Positions 24,529 to 33,627 of a stretch of 64,000 nt of DNA are shown piece after piece. The notes beneath the pieces were generated by a model. It had not been told where the DNA came from. It saw only the letters and a program-made list of their open reading frames with translations, and did not search any database. Within the stretch, counting starts at the first letter, position 1, and each line of letters opens with the position of its first letter. The stretch lies in assembly GCF_002305875.1 (NCBI RefSeq), contig NZ_CP022098.1, positions 5,952,001 through 6,016,000 on the forward strand, read 5' to 3'. The stretch is from Cystobacter fuscus. GTDB taxonomy: Bacteria; Myxococcota; Myxococcia; Myxococcales; Myxococcaceae. Position numbers and translations under genes: made by a program.

Positions 24529-26673
24529 CTACAGCAGGTCCTCGATCCGGATCGGCATCTTGCGCACGCGCTTGCCGGTCGCGTGGTAGATGGCGTTGGC
24601 GATCGCACCGGACGCACCGGCCATCGCCACCTCGCCCAGCCCCTTGGCGCCAATCGTATTGGTCAGCGGGTCGGGCTTGTCGATGAAGGTGACGTCGATG
24701 TCGCCCACGTCGGCGTTCACCGGCACGACGTAGTCGGCGAGGTCACAGTTCAGCCAGCCGCCAAAGCGCGGGTCGACCTCGGTCTCCTCGCGCAGCGTCG
24801 CGCCAATCGCCCAGACGACGCCGCCCAGCACCTGGCTCGTCGCGGTCCTCGGGCTCACGACCCGCCCGCAGTCGACGACGCTGACGACCCGCGGCACACG
24901 CACCCGCCGCGTGCGCGGCTCGACGTGGACCTCGACGAAGTGGGCGATGTAGCTGAACGACGTGAACGACGGATAGTGGGGTCCCCACACCCCGAAGCCG
25001 CCATGCCTGAGCGCGTCCAGCACGCTGGGATCCTGTCCGGGCCCGACTTGCGACGCCTCGATCTCCAGGTACGGGCGACGCACCTTGAGGAGCCGCTGGT
25101 GCAGGTTGCCGGAGAGCTCGCGACCCGCGAACAGTGCGTCCGCCGCCTCGCGCATCTTCGCCGCGGCGGTGGCGGCGGCGGAGACGACGCTCGTCGTGCC
25201 CGACGAGCCGGAGGTGGGGTGCTGCGGCGCGGCACTGGTGTCGCCAATCAAGATCTCCAGCCGGTTGGGATCCAGATCGAGCTCGCGCAGCAGCACCGAG
25301 GCGATCGCGGTGCGCATCCCCTGACCCATCTCGTGGCCGGAGGCGGCGTAGCGCGTCCTGCCGTCGGCGTAGACGCGCAAGGTCACCAGCGAAGGCGTCG
25401 TCATGGACGGATAGGCGCCGCAGCCGATTCCCCAGCCGACCTGTGTTCCGTCGGGCAACGCCATCGACCCCGGCGCCGCGGTCCGCCGCTCCCAGCCGAA
25501 GCGTTGCGCCCCCTCGCGGATGCAGTCGTTCAGGAACCGCGACGACAGCGGCTTGCCATGGAGCGGGTCGATCGTCGTGTCATGCCGCAGACGGAACGCG
25601 ACCGGATCCTCGCCGAGCTTGTAGGCGAGTTCGTCGACCGCGCTCTCGAACGCGAATTGGGAGGGCTGAGGGAACGGCGTGCGCATGTAGCCCGGAGTCT
25701 GCGTGTCGATGCGGATGTTGCTGGCGGTGCCGAGATAGTCGGCGATGCCGTACATCTGCACCGTCGCCTCGTGGTACCGCGGAGGGAAGTTGCCCGAGCG
25801 CGACTGCTGGTGGTCGGCGTCGTACTGGACCGCGACCATCTTGCCCGCGTCCGCGCCAAGCTTGACGTGATGGCGGCTCCTCGGCCGGAAGCCCGCGTTG
25901 TGGAAGATCTGCGCGCGCGGCATGACCAGCTTCACCGGGCGTCCGAGCAGCATCGCGGCGTGCGCGACGAGCGTGGTCTGGAGCTGAAACGCGCCCTTCT
26001 GCCCGAAGCTGCCGCCGACCGAGGGGCTCTTCACCTCGATCAGTGAGCGGTCCAGCCGAAGCATGAGCGCGAGCCCTGTCGTCATCGGGCCCGAGATCTG
26101 TGTCCCTTCCCACACGGTGAGCTTGCCATCCGACCAGTGCGCGGTGGTGGAGAGCATCTCGATCGGGTTGTGGTGCTGCGCCGGGCTCACGTAGGTGTCG
26201 GCGTGCGATGTCGAGGCGGTCTCCATGGCGAGTCGGGCGTTGCCGGCCTCCACACCCGCGAACGGCTCGTGCACCGCGCCGGTGCTGTCGATCAGCGCGC
26301 TGAAGGTCTGGTCGGCATAGGTCGCGCGCACCGCCTCGGCGCCCTCGATCGCGGCCTCCAGCGTCTTGGCGACGACCAGCGCCACGGGCTGGCCCCGATA
26401 GGCGATCTCGCGGATGAGGGTTGGCGGCAGGGGCAGCCCTCCCGAAGGGGGCGGGGGGGGGAAGTCGTCGGCGGTCAGGATGCGTACCACGCCGGGCACG
26501 CGCGCCGCCGCCTCGAGCGACAGCGAGGTGAGCTGGCCCTTGGCGATCCGCGCTGGCACGGTCATCGCGTAGAGCAGGCCCGGCAGGGGCACATCGGCGG
26601 CATAGGCGGTACGGCCCATGACCTTTTCGCGCGCGTCGACGCGGGCGCGGTCAGGGAAGGGGTCGGTGGTCAT
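24529..26673 (-). CDS. paoC: aldehyde oxidoreductase molybdenum-binding subunit (PaoC-like)
   Basis: A 714-residue molybdopterin-binding subunit of a xanthine dehydrogenase-family enzyme, probably periplasmic with its partners. Visible: the N-terminal aldehyde-oxidase a/b hammerhead (GRTAYAADVPLPGLLYAMTV), EGTQISG, SVGGSFGQKG (molybdenum-site loop), GHEMGQGMRT and the catalytic Glu region GAKGLGEVAMAG near the C-terminus. Length matches E. coli PaoC (732). The start at 26673 overlaps the paoB-like stop (TGATG). It oxidises aldehydes to acids using water; electrons pass to the FAD and Fe-S subunits. Confidence 0.88.
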   Translation of the reverse strand: MTTDPFPDRARVDAREKVMGRTAYAADVPLPGLLYAMTVPARIAKGQLTSLSLEAAARVPGVVRILTADDFPPPPPSGGLPLPPTLIREIAYRGQPVALVVAKTLEAAIEGAEAVRATYADQTFSALIDSTGAVHEPFAGVEAGNARLAMETASTSHADTYVSPAQHHNPIEMLSTTAHWSDGKLTVWEGTQISGPMTTGLALMLRLDRSLIEVKSPSVGGSFGQKGAFQLQTTLVAHAAMLLGRPVKLVMPRAQIFHNAGFRPRSRHHVKLGADAGKMVAVQYDADHQQSRSGNFPPRYHEATVQMYGIADYLGTASNIRIDTQTPGYMRTPFPQPSQFAFESAVDELAYKLGEDPVAFRLRHDTTIDPLHGKPLSSRFLNDCIREGAQRFGWERRTAAPGSMALPDGTQVGWGIGCGAYPSMTTPSLVTLRVYADGRTRYAASGHEMGQGMRTAIASVLLRELDLDPNRLEILIGDTSAAPQHPTSGSSGTTSVVSAAATAAAKMREAADALFAGRELSGNLHQRLLKVRRPYLEIEASQVGPGQDPSVLDALRHGGFGVWGPHYPSFTSFSYIAHFVEVHVEPRTRRVRVPRVVSVVDCGRVVSPRTATSQVLGGVVWAIGATLREETEVDPRFGGWLNCDLADYVVPVNADVGDIDVTFIDKPDPLTNTIGAKGLGEVAMAGASGAIANAIYHATGKRVRKMPIRIEDLL

Positions 26674-27689
26674 CAGGCATTCCTCCCAGCGGCGATCAGC
26701 AGCGCGTCGGCGACGGTGCGCGCGCCGAGTTCGATCTTGAAGCGGTTGTCGTGGCCCGGCGTCGCGCCGGAGAGCGCCGCGCGGCCCGCGGCGAGCGCGG
26801 TCTCGGGGGTGAGTGGCTGGCCGACGAGCGACTGCTCGGCGGCGGTGGCGCGCCAGGGTCTGGTCGCCACCCCGCCCAGGGCGATCCGCGCGCGGCCCAC
26901 CCGGTCGCCATCCATCTCGAGCGCGACCGCGGCGGAGGCGAGCGCGAAGGCGTAGCTCTCGCGGTCGCGGATCTTGTGATAGGTCGACGCGCGTCCAGCG
27001 CGGGTCTTGGGCACGACGATCGCGATGATCATCTCGCCCGGCTGGAGCGTGAACTCCAGATGAGGGGTCGTGCCGGGCAGGCGGTAGAGGTCGGCCACTG
27101 GCAGCGTGCGCGAGCCGGTCGGACCGAGCAACTCGAGGGAGGCGTCCATCGCCACCAGCGCCACGGGCCAGTCGCCCGGGCTCACCGCGGTGCACGCGTC
27201 GCTGGTGCCGAGCACCGCCTGGCCGCGGTCGATCCCACCGATCGCCGCGCAGCCGGAGCCAGGCTCGCGCTTGTTGCAGGGGAAGGTGCCGACCGCGGAC
27301 GGGTTGCCGGTGCCGTTGCGGAAATACAGGCAGCGCGTGCGTTGGAGGAGGTTGCCCCCCACCGTCGCCATGTTGCGCAGTTGCTGCGAGGCGGCCTTCC
27401 ACAGCGATTCGGCGAGCAGGGGATAGTCGCTCTGCAGCGTGCGATCGGCCGCCACCGCGCTCATCGGCGCCAGCGCCTCGAACCGAAGCTGGTCGCCGCT
27501 GGTGTCGATCCGGTCGAGCCCGCGGATCGAGGTCACATCGATCAGGTGGCGCGGCCGGTCGATGTCGAGCTTCATCATGTCGTACAGCGACGTGCCACCC
27601 GCGATGTAGCGCGCGTCCGCGCCAGCGCGGCTGTGCGCGGCCACCGCCTCGGCGGCCGACGTCGGCCGGGTATAGGTGAACGGTTGCAT
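26673..27689 (-). CDS. paoB: aldehyde oxidoreductase FAD-binding subunit (PaoB-like)
   Basis: A 338-residue FAD-binding subunit. Flavin motifs ARYIAGGTSLYDMMK and the block ATVGGNLLQRTRCLYFRN are typical. The cysteines in RTRCLYFRN and FPCNKREPGSGC correspond to the extra [4Fe-4S] site known from PaoB-type subunits and absent from ordinary xanthine dehydrogenases. The CO-dehydrogenase flavoprotein C-terminal domain follows. Overlaps or abuts both neighbours in a three-gene operon. Confidence 0.88.
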   Translation of the reverse strand: MQPFTYTRPTSAAEAVAAHSRAGADARYIAGGTSLYDMMKLDIDRPRHLIDVTSIRGLDRIDTSGDQLRFEALAPMSAVAADRTLQSDYPLLAESLWKAASQQLRNMATVGGNLLQRTRCLYFRNGTGNPSAVGTFPCNKREPGSGCAAIGGIDRGQAVLGTSDACTAVSPGDWPVALVAMDASLELLGPTGSRTLPVADLYRLPGTTPHLEFTLQPGEMIIAIVVPKTRAGRASTYHKIRDRESYAFALASAAVALEMDGDRVGRARIALGGVATRPWRATAAEQSLVGQPLTPETALAAGRAALSGATPGHDNRFKIELGARTVADALLIAAGRNA

Positions 27690-28309
27690 CAGCCCCTCCC
27701 CATCTTGGACGCGGCGTCCTCGATCGCCGCGACGATGCCGACGTAGGCGCCGCAGCGGCAGATGTTGCCGCTCATGTACTCGCGGATGCGCTCGCGCGAC
27801 GTGGCGTTGCCCTCGCGCACGCAGGCGACCGCGGCCATGATCTGGCCCGGGGTGCAATAGCCGCACTGCAACGCGTCGTGGTCGATGAACGCCTGCTGCA
27901 TCGGGTGCAACTGCTCGCCGTTGGCCAGCCCCTCGATCGTCGTCACCTCGCGACCCTCGACCTTGGCCGCGAGCGTCAGGCACGACGCGACGCGACGACC
28001 GTCGACGTGGACGGTGCAGGCGCCGCACTGGCCGTGGTCGCAGCCCTTCTTGGCGCCGGTCAGCCCCATCCGCTCGCGCACCAGGTCGAGCAGCGATGTG
28101 CGCGTGTCGATCGCGACCTCCACCGCATGGCCGTTCACCGTCGTTCGCAGGTCGAGCGGGTTGCCAACCTCCGGAGGCGGAGGCACGGGGGCCTGCGGCG
28201 ACAGAGGTTGCTCGCAAGCCAGCGACAGCGTCAGCAGCGTCGCGCCGGCGCCCAGCGCGGTCCGCCGCGTGACTGTCAGGGGAGCCGTCGTGTTCTCATC
28301 GTCAGCCAT
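27689..28309 (-). CDS. paoA: aldehyde oxidoreductase [2Fe-2S] subunit with Tat signal (PaoA-like)
   Basis: A 206-residue iron-sulfur subunit. The N-terminus has TRRTALGAGATLLTLSLAC, a twin-arginine signal (with a possible lipobox Cys), which would carry the complex to the periplasm. The plant-type [2Fe-2S] cluster uses the cysteines in GCDHGQCGACTVHVDG and ASC; the second cluster those in QCGYCTPGQ and NICRCGAY. It is the first gene of the paoABC-like operon, with a truncated divergent LysR gene upstream. Confidence 0.9.
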   Translation of the reverse strand: MADDENTTAPLTVTRRTALGAGATLLTLSLACEQPLSPQAPVPPPPEVGNPLDLRTTVNGHAVEVAIDTRTSLLDLVRERMGLTGAKKGCDHGQCGACTVHVDGRRVASCLTLAAKVEGREVTTIEGLANGEQLHPMQQAFIDHDALQCGYCTPGQIMAAVACVREGNATSRERIREYMSGNICRCGAYVGIVAAIEDAASKMGRG

Positions 28310-28452
28310 GGCTGCCTTCTCTCCATTTCGTGTCGAGCACGCATGCGTTTCCCGTGAAGTGTTTCATTTGGTTCCGTTTCGGGAAGGTAACGATTCGCGC
28401 GGGTCCCTGTGAATCACGGGATTCCCGACACACTGTCTGGTAGATGGAGACA

Positions 28453-28490
28453 ATGAGCCGTGACCTCGACGCCCTCAAGGTCTTCCTGGC
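28453..28490 (+). pseudogene. LysR family regulator N-terminal remnant
   Basis: MSRDLDALKVFLA, the usual opening of a LysR-type regulator, starts at 28453, divergent from the paoABC-like operon. The frame is broken after about 13 codons where the transposase-like sequence begins, so the regulator has been lost. This explains the conserved 140-bp divergent promoter region 28310-28452. Confidence 0.5.
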
Positions 28491-28660
28491 ATGCCCAAGA
28501 AGGCACGCGTGTCCGCGCACCTGAAGCGTGCCCCGGGTTTTCTCGCGGAGGCCGGGGAAATCACGGCGCTCTTTCATTCCCTGTGGACGTTTGTCGATGT
28601 GCCATGGCAGAAGCCCACCAACAACTTTGAAGCGAGTTTGATGATGTCACCGGGAGCGCG
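28491..28660 (+). mobile_element. transposase fragment
   Basis: The plus strand encodes ITALFHSLWTFVDVPWQKPT followed by NNFEASL. The LWTFxxVxxxxPTNNxxE pattern is the conserved C-terminal catalytic-region end of IS66-like/ISNCY transposases. Only about 50 codons remain, with no terminal inverted repeats seen. It interrupts the LysR remnant and lies 100 bp from the deleted hrpA copy. Confidence 0.5.
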
Positions 28661-28756
28661 GGCCGTACTACCCGCCTACCGGCCGGCGGTGGGCAGTCGG
28701 GCGGCAGCACTTCGAGGACGCCGATGCGCTCGTCTCGGCCGCGCAGCCGCTCGCTT

Positions 28757-29719
28757 CTAGCGCAGCGCCGCGAGGGCCGCGTCGACCTTCGCCACCGTCA
28801 CCGACACGGGCGTCGTCACCTCCGGAGCGAAGATGGCCACACGGAGCTCCTCGAAGACCCACCGCAGCTCCCGCGCCGCCTCCTGGTTACGCACGGTGGC
28901 GCACCTGGCGAGGAAGGTCTCCCACAGGGGGTGAAGGGCGCGGCCTTGCCTGCGTCCTTGCCGGGGTTGGCCACCGCACGCGACAGCCGTGCCTGGGCCG
29001 CGCGGAGGTAGCGCGGGTAGTTCAGCAGGCGCGCGAAGGGAATCCACTCGATGAGGTTCGCGGGGAACAGGTGCCCGAGCTGCGAGCGGATGTCCCGCAC
29101 GGCCGCCGCGCCGCTCGGCCCCTTGGATGCGGCCTTGAGTGCGGCGAGCGTCGCGGCGAGCTCCGAGGAGGTGACAGCGACGGCGTTCGCCCAGTCCCGG
29201 GTCGCACGCTCGATGAGCGGTGAGCCCTCACCGACCAGCGCCTCGAAGGCCGCCTTCGTGCGGGGCAGCGGCGCACCCGGTGCGAGCTTGAACGCCTCGT
29301 CGACGCTGCGTGCGAGGACGAGCGCCCGGAAGGCGTCGGCCTGGCCCCGCGCGGGCGGCGCGCCGTCCAGGGACGGGAAGGGCGGCGGCATGCGCGCGGC
29401 GCTGACGGCCACGTGTCCGCGCGCCGAATCTGGTAGCCGACGTCCGTGCCCAGCTCCGTGCCGAGCTCGCGTGCCACGCGCGCCGCCACGCTCGTCGCGG
29501 CGATACGCCGGGGCTGGGTGACGCCAATCTGGCGCGGGCGGCCGCGCCCCATGGAGAGCAGGACTTTCGGCAGCTGCGTCGTCTTCCCCGAGCCGGTGGC
29601 CCCCGCGACGATGACGACCTGATGGGCGGCGAGGGCCGAGGTGATGTCCTCCACCCGGCTCGAGATGGGGAGCTCGGGGGGGAAGTGCAGGAGGGGCAAG
29701 TCGCCGGGGATGGGGACGG
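28757..29719 (-). pseudogene. hrpA copy with large internal deletion
   Basis: Both ends of hrpA are present: the 3' part (28757-29410) matches 33628-34297 and the 5' part (29411-29719) matches 37028 onward, including [16 protein letters not shown]. About 2.7 kb of the middle (DEAH, motif VI and most of the C-terminal domain) is missing, joined at GTCCGCGCGC/CGAATCTGG. The frame shifts at the join, and again near 28921-28935 where a G-run is one base shorter than in the intact gene. Non-functional. Confidence 0.88.
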
Positions 29720-29843
29720 GTCTTGGCGACACTGAGTCCAGCTGGGTTTCGGGCAACTCCCCAGCCCCCCGGTACGCCAGGCCTGCCAATAACAGACAAC
29801 GACGGGAGCCGGGGCTTGCCGGCGCCGGCGGCCCTGATCCACC

Positions 29844-32609
29844 GTGCCGGCCATGTCAAACATATCAAACATGTCAAACGGTTGGAGTCACCTCGAAGCT
29901 CGTCGTTTCACCCCGCCGAGGCTCCTGCTCAGGGTGGTAGCGGCCAGCTTCTTCCTGGCGCTCTCCGTGGCCGGAGTGGCGGATGCGGGAGGACTGGCGC
30001 GGGCCGCCCCTTCCCCCAGCGCCGCACGCCACCAGGAGCACCCCGACCTCCCACCGGCGCTGCGCGAGGCCGTCGAGAAGTCTCTTTATCGGATTCGGGA
30101 TTATCAGTCCTCCAACCCGGCCCAGGGCTTTGGCGCCAGCTTCAGCGAAGATGGCTTGCACCTGGCGGCGCGCGGGCCCTCGGCCGGCTCCTGGCAGTGG
30201 CGCATGAGCCTGCGCGGCTACGGCTACGGAGAGCAGATGCAGCCGGTGGCGGCGGCCGAGCGGCTCGTCCGTGACAACCGCATCGAGTACCAGCGCGGGC
30301 CGCTGACGGAGTGGTACGTCAACGAGCGCCAGGGCCTCGAGCAGGGCTTCACCCTGGCGGCGCCGCCGGCGGGGCGTGAGTCGGGCGAAGCGCTGGTGCT
30401 GCGCCTGGGCGTGAGTGGGGCCTTGCGGGCCGTACTCGAGGACGACGGCGAGCAGGTGGCCTTCTTGGGCGCGGACGGCGAGCGGGTGTTGAGCTACAGC
30501 AAGCTCGCCGCCTTCGACGCCAGGGGCCGCCGGTTGCCCGCCCGGATGCGCCTGGCGCGGGACGAAGTGCGGCTGGAGGTGGATGACCGCGGCGCGTCCT
30601 ACCCGGTGACCATTGACCCGCTCATCGTCACCGAGCAGGCGAAGCTCACCGCCAGCGACGCGGCGGCCTTTGACAACTTCGGCTGGTCGGTGGCGCTCAG
30701 CGGCGACACCGCCGTCGTCGGCGCTCCTGACGACGACACGGGGGCCGGCTCGGCCTACGTCTTCGTGCGCAGCGGCACCGCCTGGAGCCAGCAGGCGAAG
30801 CTCACCGCCAGCGACGCGGCGGCCCTTGACAGCTTCGGCACCTCGGTGGCGCTCAGCGGCGACACCGCCGTCGTCGGCGCATATGGTGACGACACGGCGG
30901 CGGGCGAGGATGCCGGCTCGGCCTACGTCTTCGTGCGCAGCGGCACGACCTGGAGCCAGCAGGCGAAGCTCACCGCCAGCGACGCGGTGGCCTTTGACAG
31001 ATTCGGCTCCTCGGTGGCGCTCAGCGGCGACACCGCCGTCGTCGGCGCTCGTGGCGACGACACGGCGGCGGGCTCGGAGACCGGCTCGGCCTACGTCTTC
31101 GTGCGCAGCGGTACGGCCTGGAGCCAGCAGGCGAAGCTCACCGCCAGCGACGCGGCGGCCGGTGACCTCTTCGGCTGGTCGGTGGCGCTCAGCGGCGACA
31201 CCGCCGTCGTCGGCGCTCCTGACGACGACACGGGGGCCGGCTCGGCCTACGTCTTCGTGCGCAGCGGCACCGCCTGGAGCGAGCAGGCGAAGCTCACCGC
31301 CAGCGACGCGGCGGCCCTTGACAGCTTCGGCACCTCGGTGGCGCTCAGCGGCGACACCGCCGTCGTCGGCGCTCCTAACGACGACACGGCGGCGGGCTCG
31401 GAGACCGGCTCGGCCTACGTCTTCGTGCGCAGCGGCACGGCCTGGAGCCAGCAGGCGCACCTCACCGCCAGCGACGCGGCGGCCGGTGACTTCTTCGGCT
31501 GGTCGGTGGCGATCAGCGGCGACATCGCCGTCGTCGGCGCATATGCTGACGACACGGCGGCGGGCCAGCAGGCCGGCTCGGCCTACGTCTTCGTGCGCAG
31601 CGGCACGGCCTGGAGCCAGCAGGCGAAGCTCACCGCCAGCGACGCGGCGGCCTTTGACAGCTTCGGCGTCTCGGTGGCGATCAGCGGCGGCACCGTGGTC
31701 GTCGGCGCTCTTGGCGACGCCGGCTCGGCCTACGTCTATGTGCTGCCGCTGGACGCCGATCTGAAACTCAGCAAGCAGGCCAGCCCTGCTTCGGTGGTGG
31801 TCACCGGACAAAACATCACCTATACGCTGACACTCACCAACCAGGGGCCGGCCACCGCCACCAACGTCGTCGTCACCGACTTCCTGCCCGCCTCGACCCA
31901 CTTCGTCTCGTGCGCCGCGAACCAGGGTGGAGTCTGTGGTGGAGCCGGCAACAACCGCAGCATCCACTTCGCCTCGCTGGCTCCTTCCACCACGGCCACC
32001 ATCACCCTCGTGGCGGCCGTCAACTGCAACGTGGCCGACGGCACGCCCATCATCAACTCGGCCAGCGTCACTTCCGACACGCCAGATGCCAATCCCACCA
32101 ACAACTCGGCGACGGTGCAGAGGAGCGCCTCCAATCCAGCTCCCGTGGTGAGCTCCTGGGTCATCGCTCCCCTTCTCTGGCCCCCGAACAACAATCTGGT
32201 CAATGTCGGATTCATGGGCAACGTGATCGACAATTGTCCTGGGGTCACTCTCCAGGCGTTTGTGTTCGGCGACGAGGATGACCAGGCACCCACCAGCCCC
32301 GGCGTCATCTTTTCGCCGGACGCCAAGGATATTGCTCCGGGCACGCTGCGCTTGCGCGCCGAGCGCGTGGACAGTGGCAACGGGCGGGTCTATCTGATTG
32401 TCCTCAAGGCCACTGACTCGGGAGGCAGGGTGGGATTCAGTGTCCAGACCGTGGTCGTGCCCAAGAGCATGAGCATGGCGAACATCATCTCGGTCAACAA
32501 CCAGGCGGCAGCGGCGAGGGCCTTTGCGCTGGCCAACAATGGCAACCCGCCACCCGGCTATTTCCCCATCGGCGAGCCTGGCGCTCCAGTGATTGGCTCG
32601 AAACAATAA
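29844..32609 (+). CDS. FG-GAP repeat and DUF11 domain surface protein
   Basis: Up to 921 residues; the start may also be one of the ATGs at 29856 or 29871. A signal peptide ([20 protein letters not shown]) precedes an N-terminal domain (55-255) seen ahead of FG-GAP repeats in deltaproteobacterial proteins. Seven FG-GAP/integrin-like blades of about 50-56 residues follow ([20 protein letters not shown]), forming a likely beta-propeller. A DUF11 domain comes next ([20 protein letters not shown]), then a C-terminal beta domain. An exported or cell-surface adhesion role is likely. It sits between two hrpA copies. Confidence 0.85.
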   Translation: MPAMSNISNMSNGWSHLEARRFTPPRLLLRVVAASFFLALSVAGVADAGGLARAAPSPSAARHQEHPDLPPALREAVEKSLYRIRDYQSSNPAQGFGASFSEDGLHLAARGPSAGSWQWRMSLRGYGYGEQMQPVAAAERLVRDNRIEYQRGPLTEWYVNERQGLEQGFTLAAPPAGRESGEALVLRLGVSGALRAVLEDDGEQVAFLGADGERVLSYSKLAAFDARGRRLPARMRLARDEVRLEVDDRGASYPVTIDPLIVTEQAKLTASDAAAFDNFGWSVALSGDTAVVGAPDDDTGAGSAYVFVRSGTAWSQQAKLTASDAAALDSFGTSVALSGDTAVVGAYGDDTAAGEDAGSAYVFVRSGTTWSQQAKLTASDAVAFDRFGSSVALSGDTAVVGARGDDTAAGSETGSAYVFVRSGTAWSQQAKLTASDAAAGDLFGWSVALSGDTAVVGAPDDDTGAGSAYVFVRSGTAWSEQAKLTASDAAALDSFGTSVALSGDTAVVGAPNDDTAAGSETGSAYVFVRSGTAWSQQAHLTASDAAAGDFFGWSVAISGDIAVVGAYADDTAAGQQAGSAYVFVRSGTAWSQQAKLTASDAAAFDSFGVSVAISGGTVVVGALGDAGSAYVYVLPLDADLKLSKQASPASVVVTGQNITYTLTLTNQGPATATNVVVTDFLPASTHFVSCAANQGGVCGGAGNNRSIHFASLAPSTTATITLVAAVNCNVADGTPIINSASVTSDTPDANPTNNSATVQRSASNPAPVVSSWVIAPLLWPPNNNLVNVGFMGNVIDNCPGVTLQAFVFGDEDDQAPTSPGVIFSPDAKDIAPGTLRLRAERVDSGNGRVYLIVLKATDSGGRVGFSVQTVVVPKSMSMANIISVNNQAAAARAFALANNGNPPPGYFPIGEPGAPVIGSKQ
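30637..31740 (+). repeat. seven tandem DNA repeats encoding FG-GAP blades
   Basis: Period 153-168 bp, strongly conserved at the nucleotide level (for example CTCAGCGGCGACACCGCCGT recurs in most units). The near-identity suggests recent expansion or gene conversion, and makes copy number prone to change. Confidence 0.85.
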
Positions 32610-32618
32610 GAGATAACT

Positions 32619-33528
32619 TTAGTTCCAACCCGGTCCGCTGGTCGTAATCGTCGTTTTCCAGGGACCGCTCGGCACGTCGCTGGCGTCGACGAATTTCCAT
32701 GATGAGACGGCTGAGCCGCCCATGCCGAGGTAGGTCGAGACGGCTGGTGAGACGTCCAGGCCGGCTTGGCTGTACTTCGGTGCGGCCGAGCCGAAGACAT
32801 AGGCTGAGTCATTCTCGTTGAACGGGCCGACGTCTTCCCACTGCGCGTAAACAGTGCGGCCATTGGCGGTAATTTGGATCCAGCGGTTCTTGAGGATCGA
32901 TTGGCCGTCGGCCAGCTTGCCGTTCGACCAGTAGACCATGCCCAGGTCTTTCTTGGGGCCGTTGTTGCCGTAGTCGCTAAAGGGCAGGGCGAAGTAGAAA
33001 GCGTTCTCGAGCGGCGTGAAGGCGCAGGGGTTGTAGCCGCAGCGGTTGTCGGGGTCGTCGAAACCGCCGAAGTGGCTCTGCCAGTCATTCTGCCAGGCAC
33101 TGGCGACGTTCGGGGTGTAGCCGTTGTCGGGGCTGGCTAGCTCGCCGGCCCAGAAGACGGTGGTGCGGATGCCAGTGTGCAGCGGGTAGCCGCCGGGGGG
33201 CTGGTGCCGGGGCGGGAGCTGGCGCCGGCGTGGCGTGGGGCAGGGTCTGGCGGCTGGCGAGTGAAGTGCTGTTGGCGGCTGTAGCGCTGGAGGTGGCGGT
33301 GCTGTTCTGGCTGCCACAGGCCGCTCCTGTCTGTGTACCCGCGGTGCTGTTCGAGCCTTGGCTGCTTGGGGCGTTTCCGGCTTGCTTGCTGTCTTTGGAA
33401 GAGGTGTTGGCCGCCGCGCCGGGCTTGTTGCCACTCTGCGCTGAACCGGCGGTGAGTGCCAGGAGCAGGGCGGTAGCAACGGACAGAAACAGGGGCTGGA
33501 TGTTGCCGCTCTCTGCGTGCACTGGCAT
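32619..33528 (-). CDS. secreted protein with DPBB-like domain, frameshifted near 33200
   Basis: An exported protein of about 302 residues if one base is removed from the C6 run (plus-strand GGGGGG, about 33197-33203). The upstream frame from 33528 gives a signal peptide (LFLSVATALLLALTAGSAQS), a Ser/Thr/Asn-rich stretch and a PAPAPAPAP linker. The downstream frame gives GIRTTVFWAGELASPDNGY, CGYNPCAFTP and a C-terminal WEDVGPFNENDS...GLDVSPAVSTYLGMGG, resembling a double-psi beta-barrel. Sequencing error or real mutation cannot be told apart. A cell-wall or polysaccharide-related function is plausible. Confidence 0.65.
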
Positions 33529-33542
33529 GGCTCACTTCCCTT

Positions 33543-33622
33543 GGGCTCCCGTCAGCTGCCTTCCCACGCCTCTCTGCCCCAACCCCCTGCCCTCAACCGT
33601 TCCCCTATTTCTCTTATGCGTT
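33543..33622. repeat. CT-rich dispersed repeat abutting the hrpA stop
   Basis: GGCTCCCGTC...CCTCTCTGCCCC...CCTGCCCTCAACCG...TTCTCTTATGCG. The same pattern recurs at 37485-37560 and, reversed, at 38961-39037 and 41392-41472. Here it ends 5 bp from the hrpA stop codon. Confidence 0.6.
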
Positions 33623-33627
33623 CGCTC

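Noticed and set aside
29874-32606. A 910-codon minus-strand frame
   Set aside because: Antisense shadow of the FG-GAP gene; its repeated text follows the blades on the other strand.
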